A DNA stretch of 64,000 nt from Oerskovia turbata (GTDB lineage: Bacteria > Actinomycetota > Actinomycetes > Actinomycetales > Cellulomonadaceae): positions 1 to 64,000 of the forward strand of contig NZ_JOFV01000005.1 in NCBI RefSeq assembly GCF_000718325.1, in the 5' to 3' direction. The notes below the pieces were generated by a model that was given only the letters and a program-made list of their open reading frames with translations, did not search any database and was not told where the DNA came from. This document shows positions 49,532 through 58,086 of this stretch, in pieces. Both the position numbers and the translations under genes were made by a program. Each line of letters opens with the position of its first letter. The first letter of the stretch is position 1.

Positions 49532-50440
49532 CTACGGCTCGTCCCACGCGTACGCCCGGACGTGGTCGACGAGCATGCGCGCGGGCAGGGGCGTGCTCTC
49601 GTCGGGCGGTCCGGGCCAGTCGCCGCCCACCGCGAGGTTGAGCAGCAGGAAGAACGGGTCGTCGAAGACCCACGGGTCACCGCCGGTGTCGGCGGGCGTC
49701 CTGCGCGAGTACTCGACGCCGTCGACGTACCAGGTGATCGCGTCCGGGGCCCAGTCGACCGTGAAGGTGTGGAAGTCGTCGGCGACCTCCTCCCCGCCGG
49801 GGAGCGTGAAGGACGCGTGGACCGCGTCCGCGCCCGAGTACCCGGGGCCGTGCAGGCTGCCCCACACCGTGCCCGGCTCCTGGCCGACGTTCTCCATGAC
49901 GTCGATCTCGCCGCTCGCGGGCCACGGCTCGGTGGTGAAGATGTCCTGACCGAGCATCCAGAACGCGGGCCAGGTGCCCTGCCCGCCCGGGACCTTGATG
50001 CGCGCCTCGAAGCGTCCGTGCTGCTGGGCGAAACGGTCCGCGGTGATGAGCCGCGCGGAGGTGTACTCGCAGCGCCCGTAGTGGCACCACAGGTCGCCGG
50101 GGTTCTCGCGGCGGGCCGTGATGACGAGGTGGCCCTCGCCGTCCGTCGAGGCGTTGCTCGGGCTGTCGGTGTAGTACTGCAGCTCGCCGTTGCCCCACCC
50201 GCTGCCGCCCGTCTCGACGCGCCAGTGCGAGGGGTCGGGCGGGGCGCCGGCCGCGCCGTCGAACTCGTCGGCCCAGGTCAGCGGCCCGGGCGGGGGCCCT
50301 ATGCGGGGCGCCCCGGGCCCGGACGCAGGCGGCCCGACGGCGGCGGCCGCCAGAGTGCACAGGCTCACCACGACGATCACGGCGGCGGCGAGGACACCCG
50401 GGCGAGGTGCGCGCCGGGACCTGCGCAGGGTCGATCGCAT
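49532..50440 (-). CDS. Exported GH16 glycoside hydrolase (beta-glucanase type)
   Basis: 302 residues. After a basic start (RRSRRAPRPG) comes one hydrophobic segment that is either a signal peptide or a membrane anchor. The catalytic box GEIDVMENVG carries the nucleophile and acid/base Glu of family 16, and SGWGNGELQYYTD and PAFWMLGQ are family landmarks. GH16 enzymes cut or transfer beta-1,3 and beta-1,3/1,4-glucans. It starts one base after the stop of the GH26 gene (TGACATG) and is the last gene of the glycosyltransferase operon, so it more likely trims or remodels the polymer made there than serves nutrition. Confidence 0.9.
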   Translation of the reverse strand: MRSTLRRSRRAPRPGVLAAAVIVVVSLCTLAAAAVGPPASGPGAPRIGPPPGPLTWADEFDGAAGAPPDPSHWRVETGGSGWGNGELQYYTDSPSNASTDGEGHLVITARRENPGDLWCHYGRCEYTSARLITADRFAQQHGRFEARIKVPGGQGTWPAFWMLGQDIFTTEPWPASGEIDVMENVGQEPGTVWGSLHGPGYSGADAVHASFTLPGGEEVADDFHTFTVDWAPDAITWYVDGVEYSRRTPADTGGDPWVFDDPFFLLLNLAVGGDWPGPPDESTPLPARMLVDHVRAYAWDEP

Positions 50441-50441
50441 G

Positions 50442-51656
50442 TCACTCCTCGCAGGTCGAGACGTCCTCGGCGTAGCGCAGCCACGACGGGAGGTCGGCGA
50501 CGAACGCGTCGCGGACGTCGGACGCGCCCGCGGCCCGCCAGTCGACGTCGTCGTCGATCTCGATCTCGTACTTGTCCCACTCGAACCAGTTGACCATCTT
50601 GAGCTGCGGGAACCGCTCGTGGGTCTCGGACGAGAACACCTGCCGCCACCAGGCCCGCTTGATGTCGAGCTCGGCGGCCCCGCCACGCGCGGGTGTGTAG
50701 ATCGCGGCGGTCTCCGGGACGGCGACCGGGTGCCCGTGCTCGACGCCGTACACCGTGTAGAAGTCCGGCACCGCGGCGTCGTCCCCGGCCGTGCCCACGT
50801 ACGTGCCCGTGAGCATCGCGAGGAACTTGCCGTCCTCGGGGACCTCGTTGTTGCCCCACGGGCGCTGGTTGCCCCAGTGGTACAGCGAGACCCCGACCCA
50901 GTCCACGGCGTCGTCCCCCGGGAAGTACGGCAGGTAGCTGTCGTCGGTCATGGTGAGCGTGCCGTCGCCGTCGGTGTCGAGAGCCGCGTAGTCGGCGGAC
51001 CCCGGCAGCGCCGCGAACTGGCCTCCCGTGAACGGGTACCCGCCGCCGTAGTTGGGCGCCCACATCATGGCCGTGCCCGGGGCCTCGGCGTGGACCGCGG
51101 CCGCGACCCGACGGAACGTCTCGACGTAGGCCGTCGGCTGCTGGCCCCACGCGTACCAGGACCCGTTCATCTCGTGCGCGAACCGCAGCACGACCGCGAC
51201 GCCCTGCTCGTTGACGTCCCGCAGGTCGTCGGCGAGCGTCGCGACCACCTCGTCCGACATGGCCGCGAGGCCCGCGTGCGGTTCGAGCGTCAGGAGCAGC
51301 ACGCCCCCGTTGGCCTTCATCTGCGTGACCGCGCTGACCGTGTGCTCCCAGGTCTCGCGGTCGTAGGGGACGTCCGAGAACTGGACCGCGACCGCCGGGG
51401 CGTGATCGAGGTAGGTCCGGTGCTCCTCGAGGGTCTCCGACGCCCAGTCGAGGTTGACGCCGAGCAGCGTGCCGTCGTCGGGCACGATGCTCGCCGCGTC
51501 CGCGGTGCACGCCGCGACCACGGGCGCCTCCGGGGTCGCGGGCGGACCGGCCACGGCGAACCCCGCGCCCACCGCGCCGACCCCCAGCATCATGACCACG
51601 AGCGGCGTCACGAGGCCGGGCCGGCGGCGCCGGCCGCCCGGGAGGTAGAACGCCAT
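50442..51656 (-). CDS. Exported GH26-type glycoside hydrolase
   Basis: 404 residues. The N-terminus RRRRPGLVTPLVVMML leads into one hydrophobic helix, so the enzyme is secreted or anchored outside. The motif LRFAHEMNGSWYAWG is the acid/base region of family 26, and a Glu in MVNWFEWDKYE is a candidate for the nucleophile side. GH26 covers beta-mannanases, lichenases and beta-1,3-xylanases, so the substrate is open. Its ATG overlaps the STAS gene stop (TGATG), so translation is coupled. Placement between a BcsA-like synthase and a GH16 suggests processing of a new beta-glycan. Confidence 0.85.
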   Translation of the reverse strand: MAFYLPGGRRRRPGLVTPLVVMMLGVGAVGAGFAVAGPPATPEAPVVAACTADAASIVPDDGTLLGVNLDWASETLEEHRTYLDHAPAVAVQFSDVPYDRETWEHTVSAVTQMKANGGVLLLTLEPHAGLAAMSDEVVATLADDLRDVNEQGVAVVLRFAHEMNGSWYAWGQQPTAYVETFRRVAAAVHAEAPGTAMMWAPNYGGGYPFTGGQFAALPGSADYAALDTDGDGTLTMTDDSYLPYFPGDDAVDWVGVSLYHWGNQRPWGNNEVPEDGKFLAMLTGTYVGTAGDDAAVPDFYTVYGVEHGHPVAVPETAAIYTPARGGAAELDIKRAWWRQVFSSETHERFPQLKMVNWFEWDKYEIEIDDDVDWRAAGASDVRDAFVADLPSWLRYAEDVSTCEE

Positions 51657-52024
51657 CAGGAGGCCCGGGACGCGGGGAGACCGCGCGCCTCGTCGTGGCC
51701 GCCGTAGATGCGGGTGACCGCGTCGAGCCGCAGCGCCGTGAACGCGTGCTGCAGCGCAGCCGAGGCGCCGAAGATCCGCAGGTCCCCGCCGCGCGAACGG
51801 GCCACGCGCAACAGGTCGAGCAGACCCGCGACGCCCGACGGCGACACGCCGTCGACCCCCGAGACGTCGAGCAGGACGAGGACAGGACCGTCGGACACGG
51901 CCGACGACACGGGCTCGCGGAGGGACAGGACGGCAGCGGCGTCGAGCCGCCCCCCGGCCGGGAGGTCGATGCTCGTGACGGGGTGGGTCAGGGTGAGGTC
52001 GGGTGCACTGACGAAGGCGGCCAT
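51656..52024 (-). CDS. STAS-domain protein (anti-anti-sigma-like)
   Basis: 122 residues forming one STAS domain (VLVLLDVSGVDGVSPSGVAGLL, then LRIFGASAALQHAF). In phosphorylated STAS proteins the key serine stands in a D-S-(S/T)-G motif; here the same place reads S-P-S-G, so the usual phospho-acceptor appears lost. The gene overlaps the 3' end of the glycosyltransferase gene by 37 bases and the GH26 start by one base. No anti-sigma kinase or sigma factor gene is nearby. It may act as a protein-protein switch on the synthase complex; that is a guess. Confidence 0.8.
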   Translation of the reverse strand: MAAFVSAPDLTLTHPVTSIDLPAGGRLDAAAVLSLREPVSSAVSDGPVLVLLDVSGVDGVSPSGVAGLLDLLRVARSRGGDLRIFGASAALQHAFTALRLDAVTRIYGGHDEARGLPASRAS

Positions 52025-54060
52025 GGCGAGCTCCTGGGGACGTGGCGGACGGTGAGGTCGAGCGGGACTTCCGTCGGGTCGAACGTGGTCGGGAGAGCGT
52101 CGTCACCGTCGAGCACGTCGCCCACGGCCTGGGCCGCGAGGAGTGCGACGGACGGGGGAGTGGGATCCGTGACCGAGTCACCGGGGCCCGTGTACCGCGC
52201 TGCGCGCAGCGCGGCGGACAGGAGGGCCAGGTCGACCGCGACCCAGCCCAGGGTCAGGAACGTGGCCGGCGCCGAGGCCTCGCCCGCGAGCATGCGGGCC
52301 ACCCCGACCGCCGAGGCCACGAGCAGGACCACGGTCACGACGACCTGCGGCAGCACGTGCCGGTAGCCCGCGCCCGTGGCCTGCTTGGTCTTGGACGTGA
52401 CCGAGAACGCGACGTGCCGGCCGAGGAACACCGCCGACGCCCCCGAGAGCGTGGCCGCGATCCACGTGGGGAACAGCGCGAACGACATCTGCTGCCCGCG
52501 CCACAGCCCGCGGCTGCCCGTGCCGGACACCTGGAAGAGGAGCTGGCAGGCCACGAAGAACGGCAGGAAGTGCAGGAAGAACAGCGCCGGGTCCGCGTGC
52601 AGCGGGAAGACGCCGAGCGTCAGGAAGAGCACGGGCGCGGCGAGGTAGACCAGGGCGGCGAACCCGCTCAGGTAGCTCGTCATGGTGCCCAGGTACATGA
52701 GCCGCTGGGCGAGCGAGAGCCCGCGGACCAGGAGCGGGTTGTCCCGGAAGAAGACCTGCATCGACCCCGTGGCCCAGCGCAGGCGCTGCGAGAGCGCCGT
52801 GCCGACGTCCTCGGGCGCGAGCCCGTGCACCAGGACCTCGCGGTGGTAGACGCTCGTCCACCCCATCGCGTGCAGGTGCATCGCCGTGGCCATGTCCTCG
52901 GTGATCGTGGTCGTGTCGAGCGGGTTGATCGTCAGGGCCTGGTCCGTGCGGGCCACGTCGACCCGCTCGAGGACCCCGTCGAGCTCGGCGAGCAGCTCGC
53001 CCGCGACGTCCTCGGGCAGGGGCGTGGTCTCGTGGGGCACGTGGGCCTCCGGGGACGCCTGGGCCAGCGCAGGCCCAGGACCCGCGGGCGCCCGGACGAG
53101 CGCCGCGGCGAAGGCCGACCGCAGCTCCGAGGTGATCTCGGCGAGCACGTCGCCGCGCCGGAACTGCCCCTCGGCCCGGCGGACGGCTGCCAGCGCCTGC
53201 TCGGCCACGGGCATCGCCGCGGGCTCGCGCACCGCGAGCTGGCTCAGGAGGTCCTGGAGCCGTGACCGGCCGGCCCGGAGCGCGGCGCGCATCGCCCCGC
53301 GCGCGTCCCGGGAGAACCGGGTCAGCCCGAGCGCCATGAGCGCCTCGCGCCGCAGCACCGCGTTCGACCCGCAGAAGAACGCCGCGCCCCAGCCGTCCTT
53401 GCCCTGCTGGATCGGGCCGTAGAACAGCTCGGCCTGCGTGCCCAGCGGGTCGCTCGGCGGCACGTTCCAGAAGTGCTGCGGCGTCTGGACGAACGCGACC
53501 TCCTCGTCCTCGAAGTAGCCCAGGACCCGGTCCAGGAAGCGCGGCTCCGGGACCTGGTCGGCGTCGAGGATCGCGACGAGGTCGCCGCTCGTGCGGAACA
53601 GCGCGTTGTTGACGTTGCCCGCCTTCGCGAACCGGGGCCGCCCCTCCCACTCCGGACCGCGCGTGATGTACCCGACGCCCACGCGGGACGCCGCGACCTC
53701 GAGCTCGGGCCGGTCGCCGTCGTCGAGGATCCACGTCGCGTGCGGGTAGGTCATGTCGCGCGCCGCGATCGCGGTCCGCAGGACCAGGTCCACGGGCTCG
53801 TTGTACGTCGTGACGAACACGTCGACGCTCAGCCCCTCCGGGGCCGGGGGAGCCGGGGGCCGGCGCCTCGCGTTCCACATGGTCAGCGAGTACAGGACGG
53901 TCTCGCCCAGGCTGTACGTCTCGGCCAGGACCAGGGGGACCGCGATCCACCAGGCGTCCCACGCGACTGTCCCCGTCCATCGCCACCCGATGTACACGAG
54001 GCCGAAAGCCACCGCGACCACGGCCAGGAGCCGTACCACGGCCAGTCTGCTGCTACCCAT
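51988..54060 (-). CDS. BcsA-like family 2 glycosyltransferase (membrane polysaccharide synthase)
   Basis: 690 residues: two N-terminal helices (8-27, 36-58), cytoplasmic GT2 domain, and five to six C-terminal helices. Catalytic motifs are DD at 113-114, DAD at 166-168, TED at 387-389 and QRLRW at 425-429, the full processive beta-glycan synthase set. Between FCGSN (about 230) and TED lie some 155 residues, where BcsA has about 20; the insertion (250-380) is Ala/Arg/Glu-rich. I see no PilZ domain after the last helix, so direct c-di-GMP control like that of BcsA is unlikely. The product could be cellulose, a mixed-linkage glucan or a mannan; the GH16 and GH26 partners favour a beta-glucan or mannan. 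Confidence 0.88.
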   Translation of the reverse strand: MGSSRLAVVRLLAVVAVAFGLVYIGWRWTGTVAWDAWWIAVPLVLAETYSLGETVLYSLTMWNARRRPPAPPAPEGLSVDVFVTTYNEPVDLVLRTAIAARDMTYPHATWILDDGDRPELEVAASRVGVGYITRGPEWEGRPRFAKAGNVNNALFRTSGDLVAILDADQVPEPRFLDRVLGYFEDEEVAFVQTPQHFWNVPPSDPLGTQAELFYGPIQQGKDGWGAAFFCGSNAVLRREALMALGLTRFSRDARGAMRAALRAGRSRLQDLLSQLAVREPAAMPVAEQALAAVRRAEGQFRRGDVLAEITSELRSAFAAALVRAPAGPGPALAQASPEAHVPHETTPLPEDVAGELLAELDGVLERVDVARTDQALTINPLDTTTITEDMATAMHLHAMGWTSVYHREVLVHGLAPEDVGTALSQRLRWATGSMQVFFRDNPLLVRGLSLAQRLMYLGTMTSYLSGFAALVYLAAPVLFLTLGVFPLHADPALFFLHFLPFFVACQLLFQVSGTGSRGLWRGQQMSFALFPTWIAATLSGASAVFLGRHVAFSVTSKTKQATGAGYRHVLPQVVVTVVLLVASAVGVARMLAGEASAPATFLTLGWVAVDLALLSAALRAARYTGPGDSVTDPTPPSVALLAAQAVGDVLDGDDALPTTFDPTEVPLDLTVRHVPRSSPWPPSSVHPTSP

Positions 54061-54437
54061 GCGTTCTCCTCCGTCGGACGACGAGAGACGGCACGTCGGG
54101 ACCGGGACGTCGAGCGGCGAGAAGGTCGGCGCGCGGCGGCTCGAGAGCGGCGGCGGCGATGACGTCGGGACGGGCAGCGACACCCCTGCGTGCCGGTCAC
54201 GACGACGGGCGGTCCGGTCGAGCGGGACCCCCGGTGGTGTCGTGCCTCGAATGTAGAGCGGGTGAAGTTCGCAGGGAAAGCGGTGCGCGGGGCGGTCTGC
54301 GAGGTTCGTCCGGTCTGTGTCCACATCTCCACAGGCCGGCAACCCGGCGGTAACGCCGGGTCGTGCGGGCGCCCGTCCTGTTCACCGCGACGACACGTCG
54401 GGGCGCCGACGGCGAGGCCGGCAGGTCGGACCCTGCG
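54061..54437. other. Upstream region of the glycosyltransferase operon
   Basis: 377 bases without a convincing gene, shared by the synthase start (54060, minus) and the 3' end of the ABC ATPase (54438). On the minus strand TACATT at 54252-54257 is a possible -10, which would leave a leader of about 190 bases. A hairpin CCCGGC...GCCGGG lies near 54343-54360 and may end the ATPase transcript. I looked for c-di-GMP and c-di-AMP riboswitch signatures and saw none. Confidence 0.5.
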
Positions 54438-55205
54438 TCAGGCCAGGCGTGCCGTCCGGCGCGGAGCGGCGACGGCGCCCGTGATCGCCGCGATGATCTC
54501 CTCGTAGCTCGTGCCGGGCCCGGAGAACGAGCCGTTGTTGCGGCCGTGGCGCAGGACCTCGATCCGGTCCGCGACCGCGCGCACGTCGGTCATGTTGTGG
54601 CTGATGAGGATGACCGCGTGCCCCAGGTCGCGCAGGCGCTCGATGTGGGTCAGGACCTCGGCGGTCTGCGACACGGACAGCGAGGCCGTCGGTTCGTCGA
54701 GCACGACGACGCGCGGGTCGCCCAGCAGCGTGCGCGCGATCGCCACGCTCTGACGCTGGCCGCCCGACAGGTCGGAGACGAGCGTGCGGACCGACGGGAT
54801 GCGGGACGTGAGGTCGCGCAGGATCCGGCGCGCGTTGTCCTCCATCGCGGCCTCGTCGAGCCGCGGGCCGTGGCGCAGCTCGCGCCCGAGGTAGAGGTTG
54901 GACACGACGTCGAGGTTGTCGCACAGTGCGAGGTCCTGGAAGACCGTCGCGATCCCGAGCGCGTGCGCTGCCGCCGGGTTCGGGATGGTGACCGGGACGC
55001 CGTCGGACTCGATGATGCCCGCGTCCGGGACGAGGACGCCCGCGACGACCTTGGCGAGCGTCGACTTGCCCGCGGCGTTGTCGCCGACGAGCGCGACGAC
55101 CTCGCCGCGGTGCACCTCGAGGTCGATGCCCTCGAGCGCGCGGACCGCGCCGAAGGACTTGTCGATGCCGTGCAACGACAGTGCGGGGAGGGCGGAGCTG
55201 CTCAC
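54438..55205 (-). CDS. Single-domain sugar ABC ATPase without its own permease
   Basis: 255 residues with Walker A GDNAAGKST, Q-loop FQDLALCDNL, signature LSGGQRQSV, Walker B VVVLDEPTASL and switch ISHNM, all intact. It resembles the first half of ribose/xylose-type ATPases (FrcA-like) but lacks the second half, and no permease or binding protein follows it. It lies 85 bases after the ROK regulator in the same direction. A complete importer is encoded divergently, including its own two-domain ATPase. It may serve that permease as an alternative motor, or a system elsewhere. GTG 55205 is the start. Confidence 0.82.
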   Translation of the reverse strand: MSSSALPALSLHGIDKSFGAVRALEGIDLEVHRGEVVALVGDNAAGKSTLAKVVAGVLVPDAGIIESDGVPVTIPNPAAAHALGIATVFQDLALCDNLDVVSNLYLGRELRHGPRLDEAAMEDNARRILRDLTSRIPSVRTLVSDLSGGQRQSVAIARTLLGDPRVVVLDEPTASLSVSQTAEVLTHIERLRDLGHAVILISHNMTDVRAVADRIEVLRHGRNNGSFSGPGTSYEEIIAAITGAVAAPRRTARLA

Positions 55206-55290
55206 GTTCTGTCACCTGTTCGTGCTCGGGCGCCCTGGGGCGCCGTCGTGCCCGCCACGTCGTCGTGGCGAGACGGTCGTGCGGTCGCGG

Positions 55291-56544
55291 TCATGGTCGG
55301 TCTCCCGGAGTCGGGGGACCGGAGTCGCCTGCGGCGACGAGCCCCACGGGGCCGGGCGCCCCCGGGGCGAGGCGCACGTCGCTCGTGACGTCGGTCGACT
55401 GGAGGGCGAGCGCGAGCGCGCCCATGACCTCGGCGCGGGCACCGAGCTCGCCTAGCACGACCTCGACCGGGGCGATCGTGTTGGGCACGAGGTGCCTGCG
55501 GACCGCGTCGCGCAGGGGCCCGGCGAGGATCTCGCCGGTCTCGGCGAGCTCGCCCCCGACGACGATGACCTGCGGGTTCATGGCGCTCGCGAGCGTCGCG
55601 ACCGCGATGCCGATGCGGTCGCCCGCGTCGGCCACGACACGACGGCACCCCGGGTCGCCTTCGAGCGCCCGGGAGATGACGTCGCGCAGGGTCAGGTCGC
55701 CGTGGCTCGAGCGGAGCAGGTCGAGCAGCGCGCCCGACCCCACGACGGTCTCGAGGCAGCCGCGGTTGCCGCAGCGGCAGATGGGGCCGGCCGGGTCCAC
55801 CTGGACGTGACCGATCTCCCCGGCCGTCCCCGCGTAGCCGCGGTGGACGTGCCCGCCGATGACGACGCCCGCCCCGGTCCCGTACGAGACACGGACGAAC
55901 ACCGAGTCGCGGTAGGCGCGCGCGGCCCCGAGCTCGGCCTCGGCGAGCGCGGCGAGGTTCGCGTCGTTGTCGACGACCACGGGGCGTGCGAGGCGCTTGG
56001 ACATGACCTGGCCGACGTGCAGGTCGTCCCAGCCGCGCATGATGCCTCGCACCGAGATCATCCCCGTCGAGATGTCGACCGGGGCGGGCAGTGCCATGCC
56101 GACCGTCAGGAGCTCGTCGGTCGAGGCGCCGACGCGCTCCAGGAGGTCCATGACGAGCAGGGCTGCGCGGTCCAGCCCCGTGTCGACGCGGTGGTCCACG
56201 GGCAGGGGCATCTGCTGCTCGGCGACGATCGTGCGGCCGAAGTCGCCGAGCGCGACCTTGAGGTGGCGGTGGCCGAACTGGATGCCCGCGACGAGGCCGA
56301 GCTGGCGCGCGAGGGTGACCTTGAGCGCGCGGCGGCCCGAGCGCGAGGTGGGTCGGGTGTCGACGACCCCTGCCTGGGTCAGCTCCTTGACGATGGTCGA
56401 GACCGTCGCCGTGGACAGCCCCGTGGCCTCGGCGAGCTCGACCTGGGTGAGGCCGCCGTAGCGCTTCACCGCATCCACGATGCGCGTTCGGTTCGCTTCT
56501 CGGAGTGAGGTCTGCGAGCCGGGTGTGGACCGGTCGTTGTTCAC
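55291..56544 (-). CDS. ROK-family transcriptional regulator
   Basis: 417 residues: a winged helix-turn-helix at 20-65 (VELAEATGLSTATVSTIVKEL) and a ROK sugar-kinase-like domain. The zinc motif CRCGNRGCLE, the GEIGH metal His and VDNDANLAALAEAELG are intact, as in XylR/NagC-type repressors. It is divergent from a sugar importer, which it most likely represses until the sugar binds. GTG 56544 stands seven bases after TACGCT (56552-56557 on its strand), so its mRNA is probably leaderless. The inducer is unknown; xylose or a gluco-oligosaccharide would fit the importer family. Confidence 0.88.
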   Translation of the reverse strand: MNNDRSTPGSQTSLREANRTRIVDAVKRYGGLTQVELAEATGLSTATVSTIVKELTQAGVVDTRPTSRSGRRALKVTLARQLGLVAGIQFGHRHLKVALGDFGRTIVAEQQMPLPVDHRVDTGLDRAALLVMDLLERVGASTDELLTVGMALPAPVDISTGMISVRGIMRGWDDLHVGQVMSKRLARPVVVDNDANLAALAEAELGAARAYRDSVFVRVSYGTGAGVVIGGHVHRGYAGTAGEIGHVQVDPAGPICRCGNRGCLETVVGSGALLDLLRSSHGDLTLRDVISRALEGDPGCRRVVADAGDRIGIAVATLASAMNPQVIVVGGELAETGEILAGPLRDAVRRHLVPNTIAPVEVVLGELGARAEVMGALALALQSTDVTSDVRLAPGAPGPVGLVAAGDSGPPTPGDRP

Positions 56545-56678
56545 AGGCAGCAGCGTACACGCTGGTGAGGGCCGGAGAAGTGAGGCGACACGGGGGTTTC
56601 CCGGGGTCGCGGCGGTGGTACCGCTTCCACTCTGAGTTTGAGTCTCGAACACAATTAGGTCACGAACTGGTTACTGCG

Positions 56679-56709
56679 CTTGACGCTCTAACTCAAGCCT
56701 GGCTAGTTT
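56679..56709 (+). promoter_or_regulatory. Importer promoter with candidate ROK operator
   Basis: -35 TTGACG (56680-56685), 18-base spacer, -10 TAGTTT (56704-56709). The inverted repeat CTTGA (56679-56683) N9 TCAAG (56693-56697) covers the -35 and part of the spacer. The 130 bases upstream are unusually AT-rich for this window and carry a related GAGTTTGAG run near 56634. These are candidates for the ROK binding sites. Confidence 0.5.
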
Positions 56710-56816
56710 CGCTGCAGTGCCGACCGAGGCAACGCGGATCCCCCTCCGCGGCTCGGAGGCGACGCGAGCCTCACAGCCGAGGCTCGCCCCTGGTTCGACG
56801 ACGAAAGGGAATGACG

Positions 56817-57944
56817 ATGACGTCAATGCGCAAGGCGGTCGCGGCCGCTGCTGGGATGACTCTCCTGATCGGTGCCCTCACGGCATGCAGCTCCGAGCGT
56901 GCGGGCGGCGAGTCGGGCGGCGGCGAGACCGGCGGAGGCGACACGCCCCTGATCGGCATCGCGATGCCGACCCGCAGCCTCGAGCGCTGGAACAACGACG
57001 GCGCCCACCTCGAGGAGCTCCTCGGCGACGCCGGCTACGAGACCACGCTCCAGTACGCGGACAACAAGGTCGACCAGCAGATCACCCAGCTCCAGAACAT
57101 GATCAACCAGGGCGCCGACGTGCTCGTCATCGCCTCGATCGACGGCACGGCCCTCGGCCCGGTGCTCGACGCGGCCGCCAAGGAGGAGATCCCGGTCATC
57201 GCGTACGACCGCCTCATCAACGACTCGGAGCACGTCGACTACTACGCGACGTTCGACAACGAGAAGGTCGGCACGCTCCAGGGCGAGTTCATCGCCGAGC
57301 AGCTCGGCCTCGAGGGCGGCGCCGGACCGTTCAACCTCGAACCCTTCGCCGGGTCGCCCGACGACAACAACGCCCGCTTCTTCTTCAAGGGCGCCTGGGA
57401 CGTCCTGACCCCCTACGTCGAGTCGGGCCAGCTCGTCGTGCCCTCGGGCAAGGCGCCCGCCACGGTCGACGACTGGACCACCATCGGCATCCAGGGCTGG
57501 GAGTCCGCCAAGGCCCAGTCAGAGATGGAGAACCGCCTCAACTCGTTCTACACGGACAAGAAGGTGAACGTCGTCCTCTCGCCCAACGACTCGCTCGCGC
57601 TCGGCATCCAGCAGGCGCTCGAGGGCAGCGGCTACGCCGCCGGTGAGGGCTGGCCGCTCGTCACGGGCCAGGACGCCGACGAGGCCAACGTCAAGAACAT
57701 GCTCGCGGGCAAGCAGGCCATGACGGTCTGGAAGGACACCCGCACGCTCGGCGACCAGGTCGCCACGATGGTCCAGCAGATCGTCGAGGGCGAGGAGGTC
57801 GAGGTCAACGACACCGAGACCTACGACAACGGCGTGAAGGTCGTGCCGTCCTTCCTCCTCGACCCGCAGGTCGTGACCGCCGACACCGTCCAGACGACGC
57901 TCGTCGACTCCGGCTTCTACACGGCCGACAAGCTCGGCCTCTGA
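56817..57944 (+). CDS. chvE: Sugar ABC transporter substrate-binding lipoprotein (ChvE-like)
   Basis: 375 residues. Signal peptide with lipobox LIGALTACSS (Cys near residue 22), a Gly/Ser-rich spacer, then a two-lobed binding protein: IGIAMPTRSLERWNNDG, NMINQGADVLVIASIDG and LSPNDSLALGIQQAL are typical of ChvE/multiple-monosaccharide binders. It delivers sugar to the permease encoded two genes later. Three in-frame ATGs crowd the start; ATG 56817 is chosen because AAAGGGA lies six bases before it. A small hairpin (GCGAGCCT 56764-56771, AGGCTCGC 56780-56787) sits in the leader. Confidence 0.9.
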   Translation: MTSMRKAVAAAAGMTLLIGALTACSSERAGGESGGGETGGGDTPLIGIAMPTRSLERWNNDGAHLEELLGDAGYETTLQYADNKVDQQITQLQNMINQGADVLVIASIDGTALGPVLDAAAKEEIPVIAYDRLINDSEHVDYYATFDNEKVGTLQGEFIAEQLGLEGGAGPFNLEPFAGSPDDNNARFFFKGAWDVLTPYVESGQLVVPSGKAPATVDDWTTIGIQGWESAKAQSEMENRLNSFYTDKKVNVVLSPNDSLALGIQQALEGSGYAAGEGWPLVTGQDADEANVKNMLAGKQAMTVWKDTRTLGDQVATMVQQIVEGEEVEVNDTETYDNGVKVVPSFLLDPQVVTADTVQTTLVDSGFYTADKLGL

Positions 57945-57950
57945 CCGGAC

Positions 57951-58000
57951 GCACCGTGCCCGGCCCCGGGACAGCAGTCCCGGGGCCGGGCACGGTGCGC
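57951..58000 (+). terminator. Strong hairpin between binding protein and ATPase genes
   Basis: Perfect 23-base arms, 57951-57973 and 57978-58000, loop AGCA, starting seven bases after the binding-protein stop. Such intra-operon hairpins stabilise the upstream mRNA and stop part of the transcription, giving more binding protein than ATPase and permease. Confidence 0.85.
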
Positions 58001-58086
58001 GCAGCACGACGGTCGAGACGGTCGCCCTGCCGCGGCACCACCGCGGCGACGGGCCACCACGGAACGGACGAGTGAGGAGCTGACCC

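Noticed and set aside
54061..54437. c-di-GMP or c-di-AMP riboswitch upstream of the polysaccharide synthase
   Set aside because: I searched the minus strand for the conserved blocks of these classes and did not find them in the right order.
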